A stretch of DNA of 64,000 nucleotides from Capillidium heterosporum. Taxonomy: Eukaryota; Entomophthoromycota; Entomophthoromycetes; Entomophthorales; Capillidiaceae. The stretch lies in the NCBI GenBank assembly GCA_016630905.1, contig WBMQ01000006.1, forward strand, positions 558,001 through 622,000, in the 5' to 3' direction. Made by a program: the position numbers and the translations under genes. Positions 11,262-22,330 of this stretch are shown here, one piece after another; position 1 is the first letter of the stretch; each line of letters begins with the position of its first letter. The notes beneath the pieces are model-generated. The model was given only the letters and a program-made list of their open reading frames with translations. It was not told the origin of the DNA and ran no database searches.

Positions 11262-12776
11262 CTATCTCCTTCTAGATTCATACGTCTTGATCAAAAAGGT
11301 AAGCAACATACCTAAAAGCAACCCTCTTTGAAGATCCAAAGCAAAGGTAGCCAAAAATGTAGCCAAGTAGGTAGCAAAGTTGAGATCCCGTCCGTTGCCC
11401 TCAAAGTAATCCTTGATGCGTTGGGGAAGATGCTGTACATCGGCCAATAACGGCATACAAGCTACAAAAACTACGGCAGCGAGGCAAGCATTAGGCAAGT
11501 AGTGGAAGAGTGGAGTAAGGAACGCCAAAGTGAGGGCAACCATTGCAGTTGCAATAAGTTGGGCTAGCTGGCTTTTGGCCCCTGATGTAGTGACTACAGC
11601 AGTTCGGGACAATGACCCACAGTTGACGTAGGCTCCGAAACCAGCCCCTACGAAGCTGGAAATGGATAGGGCAGCTAGTTCACGGTTGGGTTCGAAAGTG
11701 TTGTTGGCGGGGAAGGCAGCGGCAGCTGAAGAAGTGATGATGTACCCAATTATGGCGATCAAAAAGGCACCAGGTAGAAGTTCGCTTATAAATTGGAACT
11801 TGGGCAGTTGGAAAGGCGGTATTCCTTGAGGAACTGCACCTACGACTTCGATACCTAGGACCAAATCGAGTCGTAGTAGGAAAGTGGCCAACGTAGTTGC
11901 GATGACGGCTACTAAAACATCGGGTAAGGTAAACTTCTTACTACGATTGTTGTTGACTAAGGAGGTGGTCTCATCGGCCAGTCGGTTGAGAGTGGAGTTG
12001 CGGTTGTGAAGGTAGGCGTCTACTTTCTTTATACCTACCATAGTCACTATCGAAGCTACCGTTAGTAAAGCGGTTGGGATATGGATCTTATCCAAATGAC
12101 TCAACACTTTCCACCACTGCTTCAAAACTGGGAAAGGTTCGTCGCGGGCACCTCCTAAATGAATACCTAGTCCGGGCTGTAGTTGGGTTGTTATGATAGT
12201 TAAGGCGGAACTGGTGATAAAACCTTTACAAGCCTGTTCAGGCATAAGGTATGCCGTAATGGGTTTTCCTAATTTGAACAGGGCCATGACACCTTGTATG
12301 ACACTTACATAGATAGTAAGTAGGCCTACCAACTCGACGTAGCTGAGGTGAGTGTTGTAGAGGGTGAGGTAATTGTCCAAGGCTTGTTTTATCATGATAC
12401 CTATCAAGGAGAAAGTACCTACCGCTAATGAGGAGGTCCCAGTTAGGAAACTAAAGAGCAAGCTGGGGATTAAAGCGGTGTATAAACCGTAGACTGGTGG
12501 TAGACCTATTTACATAAAATTGAGATTGGAAATAAAACTTTAAAAAATTACCGGCCAGAACAGAGTAGGCCATTGACTGAGGTATTAATATCGCCCATAA
12601 ACCTATAAAATAATATAAGTTGGTTTATAACAGATTGACTATATCTTTAATTATAAAATAAACTTACTCAGGCCGGCAAAGAAATCAGCTGAAAAGTTCC
12701 TTTTGAAATTATAGTTCTGTAGCACTTTGACGAGTGGTACTAGTTCCCCTACTTTATCCATCAAACTTGCTGCCAT
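11262..12776 (-). CDS. SulP/SLC26-type anion transporter lacking a STAS domain
   Basis: Three exons (12668-12776, 12552-12602, 11262-12505) in agreeing phase encode 467 residues. The SulP signature is clear: IPQSMAYSVLAGLPPVYGLYTA spans the exon 2/3 junction. Many membrane helices follow, plus family motifs such as a SFVGAGFGAY-type segment, SRTAVVT.SGAKSQLAQL and LANACLAAVVF-like helices. SulP proteins carry sulfate, bicarbonate or related anions across membranes. The protein stops at ...FLIKTYESRRR right after the last helix; the cytoplasmic STAS domain normal in sulfate permeases is absent, and I see no STAS exon downstream. Shorter SulP proteins of this kind exist in fungi, some organellar or vacuolar, so substrate and membrane are uncertain. 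The start is the only ATG in exon 1. The introns are 65 and 46 nt. Confidence 0.85.
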
Positions 12777-14448
12777 CTGCTATACTAAATTAAATTACGC
12801 TTGAGGTTGATTGTCTAAAGTTGAATTGAATTGCGATAGTAAAAGACACTTGAACTTATAGTTTAGGCCCAAGTCGGTTGGAATTTAGGTTGGGTAAAGC
12901 TGTAACTTCCTAAATTTTCACATCTTTTTTTAGCTTTTGGAGCGTGACATGTCGAAATTTAATCTTTACTTCTTTTAGTTAGGAATCCCATATATATTAG
13001 TAATCCTATAAATTAGCTAATTTTATTTATAAAGTAAGAATTATGGTCAAAATTTAGTGGAGGCTACTGACGTTTCTTACAATTTTCAATGTCAATTCGT
13101 AATGGATGTCTAGGATGAGCAAAAGTATATTCATTTTAATATAGCAATCTTTTCACAGGTCTAGTCGACTACTTGCTCGTTCCACTGGGTGAATAATAAA
13201 TGAAAGTTAGGATGATGTCTTATAAAATTAAATCAGTGATAAACATCTATCGAATTATTTATATAATGGAGGTAGTACTATGCCCAACATTAGCTAAGTT
13301 GGCTATGTTAGCTCTCTATAAATTTACATATAAACCGTACTCAACCCTTGCTTATCTAATTTCGAATCGACTGGTATCTCAATAAAAACCTACTACTTTC
13401 AGTTAATTGATAGAGCATGCTACTTACTACAATCACTCTTTTAAAAGCCATGTGCCAATTCCAACATGTTACTCCTTCAATACTTCTATACCCTTGTAAT
13501 CAAGACCAAGTTACTTTTCTTCAAAATGTTAGATGGTTGAAGGATATTCAGCTAAGACAACTAAATCTTGAGACTTTCTATAAGGTGATTTGAAAGTTTA
13601 TCAAATGTTTGATACTATATTCATCAACTAAGCTAACTAACTTGTAGAATTTAGATAGGTCGACTATTTCACCATTTTATCTACCTTTATGAAATTAAAA
13701 ATAGGGGCTGACCTACAACTTTGCTATTAAATTTGGTTGCAAAGTTTTCTACATACCAGATAGATTGGTATGAATTAGAACTTTTAAGATAACAGTTTTG
13801 AAGGAGGATTTTAGCTTAGAAAGCTTATCAATAAGTTTTATATGGAGAGGTTGAATCTTTCTCTTAATATTAAAAATTAAAGAGGTGCTATATATATAAG
13901 GTAGATTTCAAAATTCTGTTAACTTTGGTAAAAATAAAAGTAATGGAAAAGTACACATTCTTATAAAAGATTGAACTTTTATATTTTTCATAGGTAGTAT
14001 CCAAGGCTTTCCAATAAATAGAATTTTTAATTAGAATCTTTACGCTTAAAAGAACATCCATATTTGTAGCCCAATTTTTAACTTAAATGTCGATGTATAA
14101 TAGGTAAGAGCTGAATTTTAGCATTTTGCAATACCCAAGCCTGCCTTCCGATTTAAAAGACAATCAGTTCGGCAATTGATTTATTAACGGCATAGTTTTC
14201 TATTGGAAATATGTACAACTACTTTTTATACAATCTTTTAATATAAGAGTACCAGAATCTTGTTCAAACCCCTACTAACTATATAATATATAAAACGTAT
14301 AGCTATGGATTACTCGAGCTTATAGTAGTACTCTTTAACTATGAGTATAATACATTCCAATTAAGTTAGAGATTTAGCAATACAAATCCTTGGATAGCTA
14401 AATAAATAATTTTTTTAAATGTAACATTGGGTAATCAAATATATTTCA
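12777..14448. other. intergenic, no gene recognised
   Basis: AT-rich. It has an isolated 61-codon open frame at 13200-13385 without features. Nothing else is supported up to the LTR-like repeat. Confidence 0.5.
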
Positions 14449-15489
14449 TGTAACAACCCTGGTCGTCACAATCTCGATTATTAGGTCATAAACCTATTCT
14501 TTTTTAGTTCCCTTTCTCTTGCTATATCTTATCAATTTTCCAATTCTTTTTTTGTTCCTCAATTCATAACTATCTTAGTTACGAATCCACCTCACATATC
14601 AAATATTTCGATTACCTTTATTATTTTCTTAGACTTGACCATAACTTGGGAACTCCAACGATTAGCAAGACATTAGCTGATCCACCCCTTCCAACAATGG
14701 AAAATGCATCAGTAGTAGTTAACAGAATTACTGGCCTTTTTGGATAAACTTGGTAAATACTCAATTAATCTATAGAGTAGTGGATTGCCGAAGGGGAACC
14801 CAATCCTGCTAACATCACTACAACCAAGTTACCAAAAAGATATTTAAACCCCTCGATGACTACCAAAAGCCAGCATCTTGACAACATTCCACCTCGCTAT
14901 CTTTAATAGCTGTTACTCACCCCCTGTCCCTAGCCATAACTGTTCCCAGTAGCCTGATCTCATCCTTGTCCCTAAATAAATTTATCCTTTACCCGTACTT
15001 TTATTTTCAGCATAATAATACTATATAGTCTAGTCTCCCTGTCCTTTCAGCCTTCTACTACCTTTTAACAATCCTTACTACTCTTGGATCTCACTTTTTT
15101 TAGGCAATTAATGTTACTAATACTATTTATTCTTTTAAACTAATATTGACCTATCAACCAACCCCTACTTTTGACCCTAACACTGTGGCACCAGTGGTTG
15201 CGCAATCACCACCTAGCCGGCCTCCTCTAGTTCAGCACCTATTCCACTTCCAAGTCCTAACCCGTCTCTTCGGTCCCCCCTGGAACTGGGACTTGACTAC
15301 CATTGTATGGGCACTCCTTATGGTGTATCCTCCTTCACCTGGCTGTCCAGCCTGCCATCCGGAGAATTCAAGCCTTTGCCACCAATGCAGTGGTGGGCCT
15401 TAGTTCCGCTTTCCTAACCTACCGCGTCATGAGTTCCCAATATGATGCCATCATTGACTGGATCCAGCGATACCTCCCTGGACCTTACA
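14449..15489 (+). mobile_element. LTR-like repeat, copy 1 (probable solo LTR)
   Basis: A 1.04 kb block begins TGTAACAACCCTGG and ends ...GGACCTTACA, so it has TG...CA termini. It is homologous along its whole length to an inverted copy at 39833-40805. The flanks are TTTCA before and CTTCA after, a 4/5 match that resembles a 5 bp target-site duplication. These features fit a solo long terminal repeat of a Ty3-like or similar retrotransposon. No reverse transcriptase or integrase is seen nearby. Internal short open frames (for example 15146-15530) are not maintained in the second copy and are not treated as genes. Confidence 0.65.
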
Positions 15490-18120
15490 CTTCAAGTGAT
15501 TTTTACAAAAAATATACATTTGTAGATTGAATCTATTGTAAAAAAATTAGATTTTGATCAAAGTACTCTACTTTAAACATAGACATCATTATCATCTTTC
15601 AATATAACTTGATATCTTTGATAGAGCCATAATTTTAAAAGTACTAAATCTGGGTTTAAAATAGATATCCACCTTAATATAAAATATTAAGCCACATATC
15701 AACTAGGCCTCTATCACTTATATATATCACCACTTATTATCAAGGATTTCAGTTAGAGTAGTAAGTTATGTAAATATATTTCTTTAAACTTAATTTGCGG
15801 TGATCGAAATGGAACATATATTTTAGATTCAACTTGAGTATACCTATTCATCCTTCGCCTTTCTAAATAACTTTTAGGTGGTACTTAACGCTGAAGTTTA
15901 TATAGATGCCCAAAATTTGCTTTGAGTATCGACTTCAAAAATTTGTATAAATTTTAGATATTGCAACTACATCCTTCAAAGTAATAGTAAAACGAAAAAT
16001 TTTGATGTATAGTTCGCTATACTTCACCTTTCTGAGCTTATTTTGTTTCCACTTTCCTTGCTAGGTTATTTAAATATTCCTTTTTGTAGGTTAACATATA
16101 GTAGAGCTAAAGGCTGGAAAAGCTGCTAATGTTACTTGGATGGATCGAATATATGTAGTTTCAAATGCTCAAGTCTTCTACCTTTGTAATCAGTTTAAGG
16201 TTTATAGACACTATCCTTCAATTACAAACCTCCATTCAATTGTAAAGAGATGATAATTTAATAACGAAATATATTTTGTCACTTTTGGCAAGAAATTAGC
16301 GAAATGAGACATTTAAATTGTAAATATAAATGAACATGTCAAATATTCACTATAGTACTTTCAAATTTAACTTGTTTGCAATTCTTTATGTATGCTGACT
16401 ATTCTAAATTATATATATCTAGTATTACTCACGAAATACGATGTTCACCGTCCACCTGAAAAAGTTGAGATATCCCTTTCATATTCGCCATCATTTCCCA
16501 TAAGTTTGATAAGCCTATCGAATAGACTATTGACTACAAATTACTCAGCCTGCTACTTTCAAATCAGCTCCTACTTCAAGCTTGGGTTTAATATAGGTAT
16601 TATACATCATGTCTCTCTACAAATTACATTCCAATGTTTATGTGGAAATGGCTTATTAGATATTTTCAATAAATCTTCATTATTAGCAAATTAGTCGATC
16701 TACTTTGATTAGTAAACATGAGCATTAATTTGTTGACTGTAGTAGTATTATATATTTATACTAACTGTGTAGTTTCTTTTACTATATACATATGCTTTAA
16801 AATATATGGCTACTGTAGTGTTGAAACGTTACTGTAGCATTATAGAGAATGTGGAATAGGATTATATCGATCCTCGAAGATTTTGACTTTATTACGACGG
16901 ATAATGGTAAATAGAGTATAGAAATACTAAATTTTATATGTGTATTTATGGATATATTGAACCTACTATACATTTCTAATTGCTGTAACGGCAGCATCTA
17001 TTCAACTATAGATGGCAGATCTAAAAATTTTATAGAGTATGCTAGGTTTATTAGGTATCCAATCGGCTGTAAGTAAAGGAAAGATCTTCATACACTTTTC
17101 AATATCAGTTTATCTACACATCTACCTTTTTGGAATTAAGAACGTAAACCCAGAGGTATAGTATCACAATTTCAATTTGAATAGCGTCGATATATAGTTG
17201 CCATTTTCTTTCTAAAAGGTAGGGTTTAATATATTCTAATAGTAAGCTTTACCGCCATTTCAATTAAAATCGTGCTAGCATTTTATGTAATTGCCATTTT
17301 CCCACGAAATCGATACTATGAATCTAAAAATACTAACATCCATTAGACTAAATACATTTGTCATCAGCTATACTACATTTTCAAAACAAGTTACCCAGCT
17401 CCAATTAGATTATATACTTTGTATCTACATTCATTTTAAACCAGAACTGAGGTGTCTATTGAAGAAATACAAATTCCTTACATATTTAGCCATTACATCA
17501 TTGTAGACTAACCTATACATTGTATGCATCTAGATACAATCTGCTTACTCCAAAAGTGTATTTTACATATAGTTCTATAAACTATGTAGATAATAAAGTA
17601 TACTCAAATAACTATTCATCAAGTTTTACATTAATAATATAAATACAAGTAATTTTTGGCTCATGTTTTCTTCATGTCACTTAGTTTACGGTTGATTCCC
17701 TAATTGACAATAGGGATCAAACAATACCTTTCAATTGGATCCACTTCGCTATAAGGACTAATTAGTATGTTTGTAAGGATTTGTAATGGTTTTTTGGATA
17801 GTCTAGCACCTTCCCTACTGAGATTTATAACCAACTAATAAAATGATTTTGCTTGGCATATCCGATCTTACTCATCCGTGGCATCAAAATTAAGATCAGT
17901 AGGTAGACTATGCTGTAGAAATTTGTTTTCAAAGCATACAAATAGTATTTTTGTATACCACACTCTTGGACGCTAGCCTTGGCATCAACAGTATTTATAG
18001 CCTTCATCTTAGTTTCAAATGTATATTTAAGTTCAAATAATTTATGCAGCCAAGTTTAGGAACTTGTAAGCCGAAACCAGAGCCAAAAGCTATTGTAGTT
18101 GAAGTTGGTGTATTTTGAAA

Positions 18121-18480
18121 AGTCCACTCACCACGGCTTGAAATATATAGGCTGGTTCCTATACAGAAGCCTATTTAATTGTCTTTAGGTGCATATCTAA
18201 GTCCACTCACTTATCAACTTGAAATATATAGGCCAGTACTCGAACAAAAGTTTACCTAATCCTTCACAGGTGCATACACAAGTTCACCCACCTACCCAAA
18301 TTTCGTCGATAAAAGAACTACTTGAGGAAGATCAGCTGGTACAGAAGGTAGAGACGCATTAGGTTAATTCCATTTTACCCGGTAGATGCATACACAGACT
18401 CACTCATCAATTCATTTTTTGAAGCGTCATACAGGGCTTTCCTAGTAATTGAACGATTATCTTTAACAAAATTAGAGCAG
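18121..18480 (+). repeat. degenerate tandem repeat, ~80-110 bp units
   Basis: The motif AGGTGCATA..(C/T)AAGT(C/T)CAC(T/C)CAC and the accompanying CTTGAAATATATAGGC recur three to four times (about 18121, 18187, 18268 and 18390), with drift between units. I see no coding capacity. Confidence 0.55.
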
Positions 18481-18559
18481 TTGATACCGGGAATTTAAAC
18501 GCATTGGGTTACCGTCATCCTCCCTAAAATATGTAGACATATCTTATCTTTTACTATTC

Positions 18560-18625
18560 TGTTCAGCATTATTTTGAAATGTTTTGCATGTTTAGTTAGA
18601 CAAAATTCTAAAATAATGCTGAACA
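18560..18625. repeat. perfect inverted repeat (16 bp arms)
   Basis: TGTTCAGCATTATTTT at 18560-18575 is the exact reverse complement of 18610-18625, with a 34 nt spacer. It lies 370 bp past the 3' end of the KMO-like gene. It could be a small foldback element or a transcript hairpin. Confidence 0.7.
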
Positions 18626-18991
18626 ATGTAGTAAAGTTTACCTTTCAAACTTTGTAAAGCATCTATTACTTTTAAGTTTACCCATACTCAAATGTCAATG
18701 AAGTTAACAATATCCGACATAGCAACTTGAACTTCTTACTAGCTTGTTACAAATTGATCCTAAAGTATAGTTTGCTAAGTTAGAGAACTTGAGTAACTTA
18801 AGCTGGAATATTAAAAACTTTAATGTATATTTTGATCAAATTCCTACTTTGACCAAGTTTACCTTACTATCTGATAGATAAATCCTTAAAATATAACTTA
18901 AGTTAACTTACTGTACTAAAATTTACCTGATAAAAGTTTATTGAAAAGAAATGATAAAATACATATCAATTTTCGTAGTTAGAAATCCTAG

Positions 18992-20473
18992 CTAGATGCT
19001 TATACCTTCGTTAACGATAAGCTTAAAAGTAAAGACCAAGAAGTATAGTACCACCAACATAGCTAATACCAAACTCAAAGTCCCCGAGTAGAGATGCTCG
19101 TCACGAATCCGTAGAATATCCTTGTACTTGGTATCGGTCTGCGTCAACAGCTGGTTTACAGAAGGTTGGATGTAGCCGACCCTCCTATGAATAGAGTTTC
19201 TTACATGATCCAGAATCAATCTATACCAAGCTACCAACGATAAATTTTGCTGCTCGTACAATTGATTCAAAGCTTTAATAGCTTTACCTTGCGGCAGACA
19301 TTCTTCAGTAAACATCCTAGGCACAACAGACCAATCATCCTCATAGCGATCGAGGATCTCATCCAAAGCTTGGATATCTTCAAAGGCGGCGTTGATGCCT
19401 TGGCCTACGTAAGGAGGCATGGCGTGTACAGCATCCCCCATAACTATTGCTGATACACTAGGGTGATGGTACTGTGAGATCTCAGCACCCACGTAGAACA
19501 ACCTTGGTAACTTGAGGTGCTTACCATCAGGGAATAAGATAGGGGTGATGGATTTGAAGAGTATTGGACCTAACTTGGGGAAGGTGGCTAGGAGATATCG
19601 CTCGAACTGATCAGTAGTCTGGAAGGTATGGAAGCACTGCTGATCGTCCGATTTTAAAGAATCTTCGACATGTTTGTAGCAGGATGGGATGAAAGCTATA
19701 CCTAGACCTCCTGGTTCGGGCACGACTATTAAATTGGCGTTACGTTTGGCTGATTGAACGACGTACATAGTTGCCTTTTCAACATCCATACCTATAGCTT
19801 TAAACTCGGAGTAGGGGATGCGCACCGAGAAAAAGGGTTCCTTGGCGAAAGTCTGTTTGAATTCTATACCGAAAACTTGCTGGCGTAGACTTTGCACAAC
19901 TTTGGAATGGGCACCATCGGCCCCAATAAGGATATCGAATTTCTGTTCGATGACTTGGGCTTTGTCGATGTGGGCCCAAACTTGGTTCTTCAGCTTGCTG
20001 GGAATGAGGTAACAAGTCTTAGCAGCGAAGTCGACTTGGCTACATACAGTATTGTAGATAATTTCCACTTGGTCCTGGCAGTCTCGTTCGATGGCTTGTA
20101 GGAGCATACGTACGACGTCGTCTCTATCGATGGAAACTTTGGCAAAGTCGCTGTGGTAAAGCATACCGGTTGGTAAGTTGTCGTTACCTAAACATAGTTG
20201 CATGTTGTAGTAGGTTTGACCGAGTTCTAACAAATCTTTCTTCAGGCCCACTTTCTCCAAAGATTTGCAACCGCGGTAGCTCATAACTAAAGAGTAGTTC
20301 CCACGACCACGGCGTTGGATGGGATCGACTTGACGTAAATCAGTATCTCGTTCGAATATTTTGATATTGGGGTAAAGTTTCTGACCAGATTTGGATTGGC
20401 GTCTGGACAAGTAGTATGCAGTCAGTAAGCCGGCTGGTCCTCCTCCTACTATAACCAAGGGGTTTGTACTCAT
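18992..20473 (-). CDS. FAD-dependent monooxygenase, kynurenine 3-monooxygenase-like
   Basis: A single uninterrupted frame of 493 residues with an ATG start. An N-terminal Rossmann motif GGGPAG (residues 10-15) binds FAD. An RGRGNYSLVMSYRG segment corresponds to the R-S-I-N-L-A-L-S-H-R-G block of KMO. The DG motif is IGADGAHSKV, and the second FAD motif is GDAVHAMPPYVGQGINAAFED (about residues 347-367). A hydrophobic C-terminal helix (about 465-485) matches the membrane anchor of KMO. KMO hydroxylates L-kynurenine in the outer mitochondrial membrane, on the way from tryptophan to NAD. Overall organization and C-terminal anchor favour KMO, but other class A flavin monooxygenases share the motifs, so substrate is not certain. 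Unlike most neighbours it has no intron. A TATA element lies about 55 bp upstream. Confidence 0.82.
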   Translation of the reverse strand: MSTNPLVIVGGGPAGLLTAYYLSRRQSKSGQKLYPNIKIFERDTDLRQVDPIQRRGRGNYSLVMSYRGCKSLEKVGLKKDLLELGQTYYNMQLCLGNDNLPTGMLYHSDFAKVSIDRDDVVRMLLQAIERDCQDQVEIIYNTVCSQVDFAAKTCYLIPSKLKNQVWAHIDKAQVIEQKFDILIGADGAHSKVVQSLRQQVFGIEFKQTFAKEPFFSVRIPYSEFKAIGMDVEKATMYVVQSAKRNANLIVVPEPGGLGIAFIPSCYKHVEDSLKSDDQQCFHTFQTTDQFERYLLATFPKLGPILFKSITPILFPDGKHLKLPRLFYVGAEISQYHHPSVSAIVMGDAVHAMPPYVGQGINAAFEDIQALDEILDRYEDDWSVVPRMFTEECLPQGKAIKALNQLYEQQNLSLVAWYRLILDHVRNSIHRRVGYIQPSVNQLLTQTDTKYKDILRIRDEHLYSGTLSLVLAMLVVLYFLVFTFKLIVNEGISI

Positions 20474-20525
20474 ATTGAATTGGTGTTTTTATTTTGACTT
20501 TTTAGAGGTTGAATGAACCTTGGGT

Positions 20526-20534
20526 CTTTATATA
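20526..20534 (-). promoter_or_regulatory. TATA box for the KMO-like gene
   Basis: Minus-strand TATATAAAG about 53-60 bp upstream of the ATG at 20473. Confidence 0.5.
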
Positions 20535-21419
20535 CTATTAGGCATATTCGAAATTAACGAAATGCATAAGGTAAGGTGGGTTATAAACGCCGGGCATCGA
20601 AATTTAGATGGCATCGCCATTATCAGATGCTACTGTCGGTACTCCACCGTTTTAATTTCGAACTGATAAATTTCCAATGCAGTTAGTTACGATTTCAGAT
20701 CTATCCAATTAGCACGAATTTAAATTACCGCTGACTCTTCCATTGGTTCCTTTGAAATCTTCATTTGTATTTGATGGGGTGGATTGATAGTTTGCAATTG
20801 CTAACATTTAGGACTAAAATATAGAGTTTAACTTGATTGATCTTGTGAATAGGAATTGGAAGCTGAGGATCGGAGTGTAGATAGGCTCACAGATCTAGCA
20901 TCCTTGCAACTAGAGGGTTTGAGTATTTGTTATAACTTGAATGGTTTGCCGAGATGTTTAGGTACTTTCAAAGTTGATCGATCGGCTTACTTTTTATTAT
21001 AGTTGGTGGCAAAACTTGTATATGGTATAAAGTTGGATGGGACAATAGCTTTAACTCTAAGTGATAAATTGCTTGGAAATTGAACTTTAGTAGTAACTCC
21101 CGGATTAATATTTGAAACGCATTTCTATTTTGTTCTTTTCTCGATCGCTTCAATATAAGCCTTAGCTCATCTTTTCATTAAAAATTGGTATATACTTTCT
21201 ATCCAAACATATGCTTAAACAAAACTGTACTATTTCTGAATTCACTATGCAACTGCCTTTCTAAACAATTTAAAATTAAATATCGGCATTACATGTTTGA
21301 ATGTATTATTAATATCAACTGTGCATTCAACTCAAATTAAATTTTGATTCAAGGCAATCCTATATCCTTCCAAATTTAGGTAGAAATATATAAAGGGATA
21401 TCCTTACCAACAAAACAAC

Positions 21420-22330
21420 TTTTAATTAAAACTTTAGTTGAATTAGGAAACCTTAGATCCTACCTACACTTGTAAAAGTTTAAAACGAAGCCCCTTTTAA
21501 GTTGTATACTTGCAAAAGTTAATAGTAGATGGTAGTGAAGATCTCAGTGTACAACTTCCTAACTTAATTGGCACTAGACAAAGGGAATACCACCTAAATC
21601 TATAAGGTGTTTCAAAGCCAAACGACATCCCCTTTAAGTTGTATACTTACAAAACTTCAATTATATGCGGTAGCGTAAATCTCGATGTACAAACTGGTAG
21701 AAATTGATACGGGTATGTACCTCTTTGCCATATCGGCGTTAAACAAAGGGTGTATTAATTGCTACTTTCCTAAACAAGAGCCTCTTTTAGGTTGTATGTA
21801 TTTAATTTAGTAGCAAAAGTAGGATAAAGCAGCGTAGATCTCAGTGTATAGTTTTTTACTATGTTAGTACTAAACAATAGGAACCTTACATGTTACACCT
21901 GCAACTTAAGTTTCAAAGTTAAACGAAGACCCCTTTAAGTTGTATAGTTACAATTTTTAGTAGTAGGAGTAGGATGCGGCAATTAAAATATCGGTGTACA
22001 AACTGATTGAGACTTGCAAAATAATTGCCTTTTAAATTCTCAACGAAATAGGAAACGTTGGATCCTACCTTTAGCACGGCTTTTAATGAAATACCCCTTT
22101 TAAGTTGTATACTTACAAACCATTCTATTAAAAAAATCTATTTAGTCGCCTTTTTTGTAAAATTATGAACATTACAAGATAATGACATGCGTATCTTTAC
22201 CTTTTCGATAGTAAAAACTAAGTGAGATGGTAGATCTTCCCTACCTAGGCTACGGAAAGAGTTGAAGTTAAACTAAAGGACCCCTGTAAGGTGTATGTTT
22301 ACCATTACTTTTAATAAAGCCTTGTGTGTG
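21420..22330 (+). repeat. degenerate tandem repeat, ~140-195 bp units
   Basis: The core CCCCTTTTAAGTTGTATACTT recurs with drift at about 21491, 21629, 21781, 21927, 22084 and 22279. Each core is preceded by variants of GGAAACCTTAGATCCTACCT and an AAACGAAG-like segment. Most are followed by a GTAGATCTC.GTGTACAA-like segment. Spacing increases from 138 to 195 bp. No coding capacity was seen. Confidence 0.65.

Larger units (their letters stand above)
15490..18991. other. long AT-rich intergenic region with degenerate repeats
   Basis: Mostly AT-rich sequence without recognisable genes. ATG open frames at 16392-16694 (100 codons) and, on the minus strand, 17825-18007 (60 codons, one hydrophobic stretch) have no family features. 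It contains the tandem repeat at 18121-18480 and a hairpin at 18560-18625. Confidence 0.45.

Noticed and set aside
15146-15530. Two overlapping open frames that could join by a +1 shift
   Set aside because: They lie inside the LTR-like repeat, start at non-ATG codons, and are not preserved in the second copy at 39833-40805.
16392-16694. 100-codon ATG ORF
   Set aside because: AT-driven composition, no domain, no promoter signal and no repeat of the frame elsewhere.
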